DNA from: Sunxiuqinia sp963677175
GTDB taxonomy: Bacteria > Bacteroidota > Bacteroidia > Bacteroidales > Prolixibacteraceae
Length of the DNA: 64,000 nucleotides
Direction: 5' to 3'
NCBI GenBank assembly: GCA_963677175.2
Contig: CAXXES010000006.1
Coordinates: 62,001 to 126,000, forward strand
The notes under the pieces were generated by a model. It ran no database searches. It saw only the letters and a program-made list of their open reading frames with translations, and was not told where the DNA came from. Both the position numbers and the translations under genes were made by a program. How positions within the stretch are numbered: the first letter of the stretch is position 1; the number at the start of each line of letters is the position of its first letter. Below are positions 53,426 to 61,667 of this stretch, one piece after another.

Positions 53426-55726
53426 ATGGTTTACCAACTAAAATCACAGGTACTGAAAATTGTTTCCCTTTCTCTTTTCCTCGTTTGGGGATTCTGCATC
53501 CAGGCAGCAAACCGCCCGGAAAACAACCAACCCACCCAACTTTCGGTCAACCTACTCACCAATGCCGATCAGGTTTTTCTGAATGGTTATCCGGTTCAAA
53601 CATCCTTGCATAAGGCCATTTCACACCGGGAAAATTTTCAGTTCACGGAGATTGCCCAACGACAACCGTTTTTCGGCTGGGTGGTCAATTCCAATCAAAA
53701 AAACACCATACAAGTGGGCTACCAAATCCTGGTCGCTTCGTCGCTCAGTCAGATACAAAATCATACAGGCGACTACTGGGATTCGAACAAAGTTGAAAGC
53801 GACCAGTCGATTAACCTAAGCTACCAGGGAAAGGAGCTCCTGCCCGACTTCGTGTATTTCTGGAAAGTCAAGACCTGGGACAACCACGGCATGGAATCGC
53901 CATGGTCAGAAATCTCCCAATTCAAGATGGCTCCGGAGCTTACCGACTACGCCACTGCCCGCTATCCGTTGCAAAAGCAGGATGACTACCCGGAGGCTAT
54001 TCAATCAATTTCAGATAATCTTGCATTCATCGATTTTGGCAAAGCCGCTTTTGGCCGTTTGCGGCTGACCCTGGATGGGAAAAAAGGAGAAACAATCACC
54101 CTGCGGCTTGGTGAAGTAGTAAAAGACAATCGGATTGATCAAAATCCCGGAGGAAGCAGGCGCTACGCCGAATACCAACTTGACTTAAAAAATGGCCGCA
54201 ACACCTACACCATTGCCATCGCACCCGATCGGCGAAATACCGGACCCCGCGCCATTCCCATCCCGGCATACATTGGCGATGTGTTGCCTTTTCGCTATTG
54301 CGAGATTGACGGTTACAACGGATCGCTTGAAAAACATCGGATCATTCGCGAATCGGTGTTTTATCCTTTTGATGAATCGGAATCCTTTTTCACCAGTTCC
54401 GACACCATCTTAAACCAGGTTTGGAAATTGTGCAAATACTCCATGAAGGCAACCTCCTTTGCAGGCGTATATGTGGATGGCGACCGCGAACGCATTCCCT
54501 ACGAAGCCGATGCGCTCATCAACCAGTTGAGCCACTATGGTGTCGCCCGCGAATACAGCATCGGCCGTTACACCCACGAATACCTCATTCATCACGCCAC
54601 CTGGCCCACCGAGTGGATTTTACAATCGGTACTGATGGCGTGGATCGACTATCGCTACACCGGAAATAAAGAATCGCTGGAAGAATTTTATTCCGATTTA
54701 AAGGCCAAAACCTTGTTGCCTCTGGCCGACGACAATGGCCTGATCAGCACCCGTACCGGGAAAGTAACGCCCGAAGTGCTGCAATCAATTCACCTAAATG
54801 ACCAGCTACGCGACATTGTGGACTGGCCACACACGGGCATTCTTGGTTTGGGTAAAAATGAGGCAGGAGAAACCGATGGCTTTGTGTTTCAGGATGTGAA
54901 TACGGTGGTCAATGCCTATCATTATTATGCCTTGAAAGTGATGGGCACCATTGCCAGGCAATTGGATAAACCCGACGAAAGCGATTTTTACAACCGTCGT
55001 GCCGCCCAATTAAAGAGTACGTTCAATGCCAAATTGATCGATCCGAAACGGAAGATCTATACCGACGGCATCGGGACCGATCATGCTTCGTTGCATGCCA
55101 ACATGTTTCCCCTCGCTTTCGGGTTGGCTCCCGAAAAGAATGTAGATGAGATCAACGCGTTTATCCGCTCCCGCGGAATGGCCTGCAGCGTCTATGGTTC
55201 GCAGTTTTTAATGGACGCGGTTTACGATGGGCACAACACCGGATACGGCCTGGAGTTGCTCACCTCAACCTCGGAACGAAGCTGGTACAACATGATCCGG
55301 GCGGGTTCGACCATCAGCATGGAAGCCTGGGATAACAAGTACAAACCCAACCAGGACTGGAACCATGCCTGGGGAGCTGTTCCGGCAAACATCATCCCGC
55401 GCAAGCTGATGGGCATTGAACCGCTGGAGCCTGGATTCAGCAAAATACAGATTAAGCCCCAACCGGGCGGTTTGAAGCAGGTCGAAATCAAACATCCAAC
55501 CATTCGTGGCGAAGTTTTGGTTTCCTTTCAGAATGAACCGGGAAAAAGCTTTCAGCTGACGGTAAGCATCCCGGCAAACACGACGGCTGAAGTCTACCTG
55601 CCTTTCTGGTCAAAAAAACAGGCGGTTACCATGAACGGACAAAAAGTGGACTTCCGCAATACAGGCAAATTTGTCCGGATTGAAGGAGTCGGATCAGGTA
55701 CGCACGTCTTCGAAGTAAATTTATAG
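53426..55726 (+). CDS. GH78-type alpha-L-rhamnosidase-like glycoside hydrolase
   Basis: 766 residues with a signal peptide (1 to about 28). N-terminal beta domains (about 40-330) contain RLTLDGKKGETITLRLGEV. The alpha/alpha-barrel (about 340-680) contains ATSFAGVYVDGDRERIPYEA, the GH78-like acid motif region, then WPTEWILQSVLMAWIDYRYT and, late, AGSTISMEAWDNKYKPNQDW with the second candidate acid. A C-terminal beta domain follows. It probably removes rhamnose from a glycan in the periplasm or at the surface. It lies after the susD terminator, so it is likely expressed on its own or by read-through. The family assignment is confident; the bond cleaved is inferred. Confidence 0.88.
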   Translation: MVYQLKSQVLKIVSLSLFLVWGFCIQAANRPENNQPTQLSVNLLTNADQVFLNGYPVQTSLHKAISHRENFQFTEIAQRQPFFGWVVNSNQKNTIQVGYQILVASSLSQIQNHTGDYWDSNKVESDQSINLSYQGKELLPDFVYFWKVKTWDNHGMESPWSEISQFKMAPELTDYATARYPLQKQDDYPEAIQSISDNLAFIDFGKAAFGRLRLTLDGKKGETITLRLGEVVKDNRIDQNPGGSRRYAEYQLDLKNGRNTYTIAIAPDRRNTGPRAIPIPAYIGDVLPFRYCEIDGYNGSLEKHRIIRESVFYPFDESESFFTSSDTILNQVWKLCKYSMKATSFAGVYVDGDRERIPYEADALINQLSHYGVAREYSIGRYTHEYLIHHATWPTEWILQSVLMAWIDYRYTGNKESLEEFYSDLKAKTLLPLADDNGLISTRTGKVTPEVLQSIHLNDQLRDIVDWPHTGILGLGKNEAGETDGFVFQDVNTVVNAYHYYALKVMGTIARQLDKPDESDFYNRRAAQLKSTFNAKLIDPKRKIYTDGIGTDHASLHANMFPLAFGLAPEKNVDEINAFIRSRGMACSVYGSQFLMDAVYDGHNTGYGLELLTSTSERSWYNMIRAGSTISMEAWDNKYKPNQDWNHAWGAVPANIIPRKLMGIEPLEPGFSKIQIKPQPGGLKQVEIKHPTIRGEVLVSFQNEPGKSFQLTVSIPANTTAEVYLPFWSKKQAVTMNGQKVDFRNTGKFVRIEGVGSGTHVFEVNL

Positions 55727-55833
55727 TCGAACAGCAGTTGAAGTGATCGTTCCGTTAAAACAAGCCACAGCGATGGGTGAAAACTTGATTTCAATCCTGA
55801 TTTTCCGCTTCTTTGCAGACCGAAAAAACAAGG

Positions 55834-57042
55834 ATGGAAATTCAAAACGAAAGCAAGTGGGTTAAAAAGCGGCTGGTGCTCATCCTGGGAATCATTTTCC
55901 TGGCCTTCAACCTCCGCCCGGCCATTACGGCTGTGGGACCATTGATTGCCACCATTCAGAAAAGCTTGGGAATTAACAACCTGGAAGCAGGCCTCCTGAC
56001 CACCATTCCGCTCATCGCTTTTGCCGTTCTTTCGCCATTGGTTGCCAAATTCAGCCGGCGCTGGGGCAACGAAAAAACGCTTTTCCTGGCCTTGCTCATT
56101 TTGACCGCCGGAATCTTTATCCGGTACTCACACCAACTGGGGTTTCTTTATGCCGGAACTTTAATCATTGGCTCAGGTATTGCCGTGATGAATGTGTTGC
56201 TTCCCAGCGTCATTAAAGCCGACTTCCCGAAACGGATTGGCCTGATGACCAGTATCTACACCACAGCCATGTGTGCCATGGCCGGCCTGGCTTCGGGAGT
56301 AAGTGTCCCCTTGGCCGAAGGTGCCGGATTGGGATGGGAAAAAGCATTGGTCCTATGGGGATTTTTGGCCATCATTGGTATCGCCCTATGGATTCCGCAA
56401 TTGAAAGCCAATCAATCCAGCGCCAACAAGCAGCCCGCAGCCTATTCCCGTCAATCCATCTGGAAATCAAGAACGGCATGGTACATCAGCCTGTTTTTTG
56501 GCTTTCAATCGTTCGTTTTTTATTGCCTGATCGCCTGGCTTCCGGCCATCTTGCTCAGCAAAGGAATGGATGAAAACACAGCCGGATGGATGCTGTTATT
56601 TGTACAGATCATTGGTTTGCCCTCGACCTTCTTCGCCCCCATTATCGCCTCCAAGCTGAAGAAGATGGGAACGGCAGTTGTCGTGATTGGCCTGATCAAC
56701 CTGCTGGGTTTTGGAGGACTGATCGCCTTTCATCAGGCTGGCTTCCTGATCGCCTCCATTGCTATGATCGGCCTCTCAACCGGGGGAAGCATCAGCATCG
56801 CCTACATGATTATCAGCAGCAAGTCCAAGGATTACCAGCAAGCGGCTGAGCTTTCGGGAATGGCGCAAGCAGCAGGCTATTTCCTGGCGGCCTTTGGTCC
56901 GGTGTTGTTGGGATTCACCTTCGACCAAACCAACCAGTGGCTTGAGCCCATCCTTATCATCTTATTGGTCAATTCCTTCATGGTACTTTCCGGAACCCGT
57001 GCCCTGCATTCGAAAGCAAAAATCAACGAAGACACTGTTTAA
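55834..57042 (+). CDS. MFS transporter, CynX/NimT-like
   Basis: 402 residues from ATG 55834 (an upstream TTG at 55813 is unlikely). Twelve membrane segments; the pattern LGIIFLAFNLRPAITAVGPL at the start, then GSGIAVMNVLLPSVIKADFP, is typical of the cyanate/2-nitroimidazole group of the major facilitator superfamily. The substrate cannot be told from sequence. It follows the rhamnosidase-like gene by 107 nt, which may or may not link it to glycan use. Confidence 0.9.
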   Translation: MEIQNESKWVKKRLVLILGIIFLAFNLRPAITAVGPLIATIQKSLGINNLEAGLLTTIPLIAFAVLSPLVAKFSRRWGNEKTLFLALLILTAGIFIRYSHQLGFLYAGTLIIGSGIAVMNVLLPSVIKADFPKRIGLMTSIYTTAMCAMAGLASGVSVPLAEGAGLGWEKALVLWGFLAIIGIALWIPQLKANQSSANKQPAAYSRQSIWKSRTAWYISLFFGFQSFVFYCLIAWLPAILLSKGMDENTAGWMLLFVQIIGLPSTFFAPIIASKLKKMGTAVVVIGLINLLGFGGLIAFHQAGFLIASIAMIGLSTGGSISIAYMIISSKSKDYQQAAELSGMAQAAGYFLAAFGPVLLGFTFDQTNQWLEPILIILLVNSFMVLSGTRALHSKAKINEDTV

Positions 57043-57724
57043 ATTCCAGCGACTTTCGTACCAATACGAACGGTCCGCTGGCTCCCCGGGAAGCTTTCGT
57101 ACCAATACGAACAGTCCGCCCCGCATGGAGGGAAGCTTTCGTACGAATACAACAGCCAGGCGGGCACAAAAAAAACAGGCACAAACACCAAATCAGCATA
57201 AATAAGGTCACGGACCTATTTGATATTTTCGGTTTCGCTTTTATCACAGATTGTTAAAGACTCGAAACATGACACTAAATTATTCGCACTACTTATTTAC
57301 ACTTGTTATTTGAAAACCATCAGGATAATCTGCGGTTACCAACGAAGAAGGAAAAATCCCCTTAACTACCCAAAGGTTTTGGAAACGCTTTTGGGGGTAC
57401 TCAACCTGCTGACGGTTTCACCCGGAGCCAGCGCAGTATAACCCCACCTCCTGAAAGAGGAAGAAAAATAGACCAAACCACCTCCCTCCCGGTAACTCGG
57501 GAGTACTCCTCCTTGCCAACTACCCTTCTATACATAAATATGATGGGCCACAAGAGGCAAAAAAGGAACTGGGGTTTGGGGCAAAGCCCCACCGAAGCAG
57601 CATTCTGGTTTCAAAATTGCCTGGTAATTTTCTGACCCTTCCGTTCCGATAGATATCGGAACACCTTCCTTTAAAAAAGGGAAGCCTTCGGAGAAAGCCA
57701 AAGGGGCTTTTATTAACGTCACGT
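57043..57724. other. Repeat-rich intergenic region between convergent genes
   Basis: 682 bases without a supported gene. It holds three 41-42-bp repeats (57050-57147), a CTCCCG/CGGGAG hairpin (57486-57503), the hairpin GGGGC-AAA-GCCCC (57578-57590) and the palindrome TTCCGATA-GA-TATCGGAA near 57645-57662. No intrinsic terminator of usual strength is evident for either gene. Short open frames here have no recognisable content. Confidence 0.75.
57050..57147. repeat. Three 41-42-bp tandem units with a palindromic core
   Basis: The core TTCGTACCAATACGAA (stem TTCGTA/TACGAA, 4-nt loop) starts at 57055 and 57096, and in diverged form at 57138. Flanks GGAAGC and GTCCGC repeat with it. Unit spacing is 41 and 42 nt. 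Confidence 0.8.
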
Positions 57725-59359
57725 TCAATACACATCCACATGCCAACGACCTTCTTCCATCAGCGAATTCAAATAATTCTCCGATTCCTTTTCCGACAGG
57801 TTTCCCGCAACTTCAACAAGTTCCCGAATGGTTTCCCGAACGGCGTGCCCCATAGCCACCGATCCACAGACATACACATGGGCGCCTTGGTTTAACCAGT
57901 CAAAAAAGGTCGTCCCCTCCTGGCGGATTTTATGCTGCACATACACTTTCTCGTCCCGGTCGCGCGAGAAAGCCAAATCCAACCGACTCAGCCGGCTGGT
58001 GCCAAGCCAGTTTGCCCAATCTTCCTGGTAAAAGAAGTCATGCTGCTGACGTTTCTCACCAAAGAACAGCCAGTTTTTTGATGGAACTTGATGCACCGCC
58101 CGTTCCTGCATAAAGGCGCGAAAAGGCGCTACTCCGGTTCCGGCGCCAATCATAATCACCGGAATATCAGGCTGCCCGGGCAAACGAAACTGATCGTTGG
58201 GTACCAGCTGGATGGAGAGCGATTCGCCAACTTCCAGCCATTGGTTCAGGTAACCTGAGCAAGCTCCTTCGCGATTGCGCCCACGGCTCGAAAAACAAAC
58301 TTGCTTCACCGTCAAATGAACTTCACCGGGATGGGCCTTCCAGCTGGAGGCAATGGAGTAAAGCCGGGCTTGCAGTTTCCTGAAAACGGGAACCAGCTCT
58401 CCCGGCTCTGCTTGAGTCGGAAAGTCTGCAAGAAGGTCAGCAAGGTCGTGGTCTTTCAAATAGCGATTCAATTCTTTTTCGTCAACCAAAAGCGCCTCCA
58501 ATTCAGACGATTTGGCTATCGACTGGTAACGGCTAAGCAATCCTTTACTCAGGGTGGTCAGCTCAAAGGCATGGGTGAGAAACCATTTAAAGGAATGACT
58601 TTGACCTTCGTAATCAACCTGCGCTTCTTCGTCACAAGCCAATTGAGCAATGACTAACTGAACCAGTGAATCCGGGTTTCTGGGCACAATGCTGACCGAA
58701 TCGCCTGGCTGATATTCAAAATCCGGATGATCAACCGACAACACCACATGGAAGGTCGCCGAATCCGACCCCTCATTCAATCGGCATTTTTTGCGAACGA
58801 CCGCCTGAAATGTTTTACGCTGTGTATCTGCATCAATCTGCATGCTTTCGGACTTCTCACCACCATAATTTTGCAAGACAGACAAAACGCCTGAGAGCCA
58901 TTGGCCAGCAGCCTGATGAAACTCCACATCACAATCCACGCGATCGTACAAGCGGGTACCGCCCAACTCCTGAAACCGCCGGTCCATGTCCTTACCGGTC
59001 TGGCAAAAGTATTCGTAGCTGCTGTCGCCCAAGGCGCAAACAGCATAATTCAACTGATTGAGCCGGGAAACCTCTTCGGAAAACAGGAAGCGGTAAAACC
59101 GGCTGGCCGACTCCGGTGGTTCCCCTTCGCCATGCGTACTAACCAGCACCAGTAAATGTTGTTCCTCCTGCAATTGCCTGAAATCGTATTTCGCCATATT
59201 CACAACCCGCGGTGTGAACTCATTTTTCTGAAGGTACTTTTTCGCCTCTTTGGCTAAAAATTCCGAATTGCCTGACTGTCCTCCGTAAAGTATCGTCAAT
59301 ACAGCCTGGTGACTGACTTTCTTCTTATTTAATAGCTTCTTTACTGCTGATGCAAACAT
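57725..59359 (-). CDS. Diflavin reductase (CysJ-like sulfite-reductase flavoprotein family)
   Basis: 544 residues. Flavodoxin domain (about 20-160: LTILYGGQSGNSEFLAKEA, LLVLVSTHGEGEPPESA), FAD-binding domain (about 190-390, with RLYSIASSWKAHPGEVHLT) and NADPH-binding domain (about 400-544, VIMIGAGTGVAPFRAFMQER, VYVCGSVAMGHAV). It moves electrons from NADPH through FAD and FMN to an acceptor. There is no hemoprotein CysI gene here; the partner upstream on the same strand is a PepSY membrane protein. This pairing is known in Bacteroidota near iron-uptake genes and suggests ferric-siderophore reduction rather than sulfite assimilation. That is inference. Confidence 0.9.
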   Translation of the reverse strand: MFASAVKKLLNKKKVSHQAVLTILYGGQSGNSEFLAKEAKKYLQKNEFTPRVVNMAKYDFRQLQEEQHLLVLVSTHGEGEPPESASRFYRFLFSEEVSRLNQLNYAVCALGDSSYEYFCQTGKDMDRRFQELGGTRLYDRVDCDVEFHQAAGQWLSGVLSVLQNYGGEKSESMQIDADTQRKTFQAVVRKKCRLNEGSDSATFHVVLSVDHPDFEYQPGDSVSIVPRNPDSLVQLVIAQLACDEEAQVDYEGQSHSFKWFLTHAFELTTLSKGLLSRYQSIAKSSELEALLVDEKELNRYLKDHDLADLLADFPTQAEPGELVPVFRKLQARLYSIASSWKAHPGEVHLTVKQVCFSSRGRNREGACSGYLNQWLEVGESLSIQLVPNDQFRLPGQPDIPVIMIGAGTGVAPFRAFMQERAVHQVPSKNWLFFGEKRQQHDFFYQEDWANWLGTSRLSRLDLAFSRDRDEKVYVQHKIRQEGTTFFDWLNQGAHVYVCGSVAMGHAVRETIRELVEVAGNLSEKESENYLNSLMEEGRWHVDVY

Positions 59360-59410
59360 GTTTATTTCGATTGAATGAATATGTCATGGATCTGTTTAAA
59401 AATAGAGTGA

Positions 59411-60559
59411 TTAGCTGAATAAAGGCTTGCGCCGTTGCTTTCGTTTATTCCACCACACCAGAAAACCGGTTACCGGCAGCGAAGCACAAAACAAGCTGAT
59501 CAAAAAGGCGATGATCTTTCCGGGAATTCCTAAAATAGCGCCCACATGGATGTCATAATTCGCGGTGATCAGCTTCTCGCCCGTATTTTTATCCTCATGT
59601 TTTCGTTCTTTTAGAAGTTCGCCCGAATATTGGTCAAACTGCAGCTGGTTGGTCTGATAATACAAACCCTCTTTCTGCTGGACGTAGACATTGAAAACGC
59701 CCAGGCTATCGGCAGGCGGCGAAAGCCTGAATCCGGCGGCATCGGCATAGCGAAGACGCGTCTGTTCAACAGCCTCATCCATCGGGCTGACAATAGAAAC
59801 CGCCGCCGGCACTGACTCGGCCAAAGAGCGGTCGGGTGGCGTTGTGGTACCTGCCGCCAACACGTAAATAAACGCCTGAAACCATTTAAAAGACCAAACC
59901 ATACCCGTGAATGCAATGATCAGGGCGATGAATGTACTATAAAACCCGATAACATTATGCAGATCATAATTCTTACGGTGTCCCGGTGTTGCTTTTGTCC
60001 AGCGGATCCAAAACAGATTTTTGGCACTTTTAAAGCTTTTTGGCCACCACAAAACCAAACCGGTAATGAGCAGCATAACAAAAATCAAGGTGCTCCATCC
60101 AACGATGGGTTGTCCGATGGGGGTGGTAAACAACAAACTCCAATGCAGAAACTTAATGATGTTGAAAAAATCCATTTTCTCATCATAAGTAACCAACACT
60201 TCACCACTGTACGGATCAATATACACCGACTCATAGTGCTCGATCATGCCAAAATAAGTTACTGCATCGGCATTGCTTTGGTAGCTTGAAAACACCCAGC
60301 TTTTCCGGGGATCATTCGATATCGTGGCCCAGCCAATCGTCTTCCCGTTACCCAAATGTTCCTCGGCCTGCTTCCAAGCCTTACTCACCGGAATCATTTC
60401 TCCCGCCTGCTGCTCCGTATACATGGCTTCTTTCCGGATCAGCCCGTTAATTTCTTTACTAAATACATAGATGCATCCGGTCAGCGAAACAATCAGAACG
60501 ACGATTCCCGAAGCTAAACCCAGCCATAGATGTATTTTTCCGATAAATGTTTTAAGCAT
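59411..60559 (-). CDS. PepSY-associated transmembrane protein
   Basis: 382 residues. Four membrane segments (about 12-33, 148-168, 200-222, 345-368) with periplasmic PepSY-like regions between (ESVYIDPYSGEVLVTYDEKM, LQFDQYSGELL). The family start KTFIGKIHLWLGLASGIVVL has the conserved HLWLGL. These proteins probably carry haem or quinone electrons across the inner membrane for ferric reduction. The gene precedes the diflavin reductase by 51 nt on the same strand, so they form an operon with a promoter at 60606-60636. Confidence 0.9.
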   Translation of the reverse strand: MLKTFIGKIHLWLGLASGIVVLIVSLTGCIYVFSKEINGLIRKEAMYTEQQAGEMIPVSKAWKQAEEHLGNGKTIGWATISNDPRKSWVFSSYQSNADAVTYFGMIEHYESVYIDPYSGEVLVTYDEKMDFFNIIKFLHWSLLFTTPIGQPIVGWSTLIFVMLLITGLVLWWPKSFKSAKNLFWIRWTKATPGHRKNYDLHNVIGFYSTFIALIIAFTGMVWSFKWFQAFIYVLAAGTTTPPDRSLAESVPAAVSIVSPMDEAVEQTRLRYADAAGFRLSPPADSLGVFNVYVQQKEGLYYQTNQLQFDQYSGELLKERKHEDKNTGEKLITANYDIHVGAILGIPGKIIAFLISLFCASLPVTGFLVWWNKRKQRRKPLFS

Positions 60560-60605
60560 GGTACCTTCTTTTATGAATTCGGATTTTAGGGTGAATTTCG
60601 ATTAG

Positions 60606-60636
60606 CAAAAATACAGTCTATCGAATCTTGCATCAA
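60606..60636 (-). promoter_or_regulatory. Promoter of the PepSY/diflavin reductase operon
   Basis: On the minus strand TTG (complement of 60634-60636), 20-nt spacer, TATTTTTG (complement of 60606-60613), 46 nt before the ATG at 60559. I see no Fur-type palindrome by eye. Confidence 0.55.
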
Positions 60637-60725
60637 TCCCAAGAAATAGTGATTTATGATGTGAGAAATACAATTCGGACATCAACTTTTCTACGTCAAT
60701 TTAACCGTTTCTCAAACTAATTGAG

Positions 60726-60733
60726 TAATTTTG
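60726..60733 (+). promoter_or_regulatory. Candidate -7 element of the exopolysaccharide leader
   Basis: TAATTTTG matches TAnnTTTG on the plus strand, about 370 nt before the first gene. The -33 element is not clear. Confidence 0.4.
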
Positions 60734-60745
60734 TTGCTCAATTTG

Positions 60746-60778
60746 CTGACACATTATAGGTGTCAGTTTTTCTTTTTT
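60746..60778 (+). terminator. Intrinsic terminator/attenuator in the exopolysaccharide leader
   Basis: CTGACAC-ATTATAG-GTGTCAG (60746-60766), a 7-bp perfect stem, is followed by TTTTTCTTTTTT. No plus-strand gene lies upstream that it could end, since the neighbour is on the minus strand. ACATTATAGGTGT (60751-60763) can alternatively pair with ACACCTAATAATGT (60779-60792). Confidence 0.7.
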
Positions 60779-60931
60779 ACACCTAATAATGTGCTTAGCC
60801 AAATGGGACTGAGGAGGCGGAGCTGTGAGAGGCCGGCACGTAACAGTCCCCGTAAACAGTTACAGTGATCAGTCACAGTAGCCAGAAAGCTGCAAGAAGC
60901 CAGTGGCAAACTGTCAACCGAAAACAGTTTC

Positions 60932-61086
60932 GAGTTACAAGTTGCGAGTTATCCAACCACCGGCGAAGAAGTAACTGGAAACTTTAAACTAAAAACGAAC
61001 ATACGAACGCACGAACACACAATAACTGTCAACCGATTACCGACAACCGACAACTGAATACCGACAACCGTGACTGAGACTGAGAC
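60932..61086. repeat. Short tandem repeats in the exopolysaccharide leader
   Basis: GAGTTAC, AAGTTGC, GAGTTAT (60932-60952, period 7); AAACTTTAAACT (60979-60991); ACGAACAT, ACGAACGC, ACGAACAC (60995-61018, period 8); ACCGACA, ACCGACA, ACTGAAT, ACCGACA, ACCGTGA (61039-61073, period 7); then CTGAGA units (period 6). The first two blocks mirror those at 601-665. Confidence 0.75.
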
Positions 61087-61101
61087 TGAATACTAATCCC
61101 C

Positions 61102-61632
61102 ATGCTTGATGCGTTAATTACATCCAAAACACGAATAAAGATCTTACTCAAATTCTTTCTGAACAAGAGCAATAAAAGCTATTTGCGCAGTTTGGAGCAA
61201 GAGTTTGGCGAATCGTCCAATGCCATCCGGATTGAACTGAACCGCTTTGAAGAGGCAGGATTGCTCAAAAGTTACTTTGACGGAAACAAGAAGTACTTTC
61301 AAGCCAATCCGGACCATCCCCTGTTTGGCGACATTCACAGCATTCTGCTTAAAATGGTCGGGATTGACACCATTGTCGAAAACATCGCCCAAAAGCTGGA
61401 GCATGTTGAAGCGGCTTACGTGTCAGGAAACTTTGCCCGGGGCATTGATTCCAAAACAATCGAACTCATTTTAATTGGCGATCAGATTGACAGTAAGCTC
61501 ATGAATAACTACATTCGTAAAGCCGAAAAAATTATCAACCGAAAGGTTCAGTACGCGCGAATCACACAAAGCGAAAAAGACGACTATTTAAACCATACAC
61601 CGGCCCTGCTTATTTGGACCAGCGATAAATAA
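61102..61632 (+). CDS. Winged-helix regulator with degenerate nucleotidyltransferase-like domain
   Basis: 176 residues. The N-terminal winged helix (about 1-75: TSKTRIKILLKFFLNKSNKS, LEQEFGESSNAIRIELNRFE, AGLLKSYFDGNKKYFQANPD) is of the ArsR/MarR-like kind. The C-terminal half (about 90-175) contains YVSGNFARGIDSKTIELILI, which resembles the GSFARG-SDIDL signature of minimal nucleotidyltransferases. The catalytic Asp pair is missing, so it is probably a binding domain. Such proteins are common as the first gene of Bacteroidota exopolysaccharide loci and presumably control them. It is 35 nt before the exporter gene. Confidence 0.85.
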   Translation: MLDALITSKTRIKILLKFFLNKSNKSYLRSLEQEFGESSNAIRIELNRFEEAGLLKSYFDGNKKYFQANPDHPLFGDIHSILLKMVGIDTIVENIAQKLEHVEAAYVSGNFARGIDSKTIELILIGDQIDSKLMNNYIRKAEKIINRKVQYARITQSEKDDYLNHTPALLIWTSDK

Positions 61633-61667
61633 AATGATAAACAAATAATAGCAACAAAAAACAAAGC

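Larger units (their letters stand above)
60560..61101. other. Leader and promoter region of the exopolysaccharide locus
   Basis: 542 bases without a gene. From left: the minus-strand PepSY promoter (60606-60636); a plus-strand -7 candidate (60726-60733) followed at once by an intrinsic terminator (60746-60778); an inverted repeat (60751-60792); then short tandem repeats of 7 and 8 nt (60932-61086). The transcript of the downstream genes would carry a leader of about 360 nt. Confidence 0.75.

Noticed and set aside
57043..57724. Degraded insertion sequence
   Set aside because: No transposase fragment or terminal inverted repeats with target duplications could be recognised; only short hairpins and repeats are seen.
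57725..59359. Sulfite reductase operon
   Set aside because: No CysI hemoprotein or other sulfate-assimilation gene is near; the partner is a PepSY membrane protein.
60746..60792. Invertible promoter of the Bacteroides capsule type
   Set aside because: No pair of long inverted repeats flanks the promoter, and no invertase gene is in the window.
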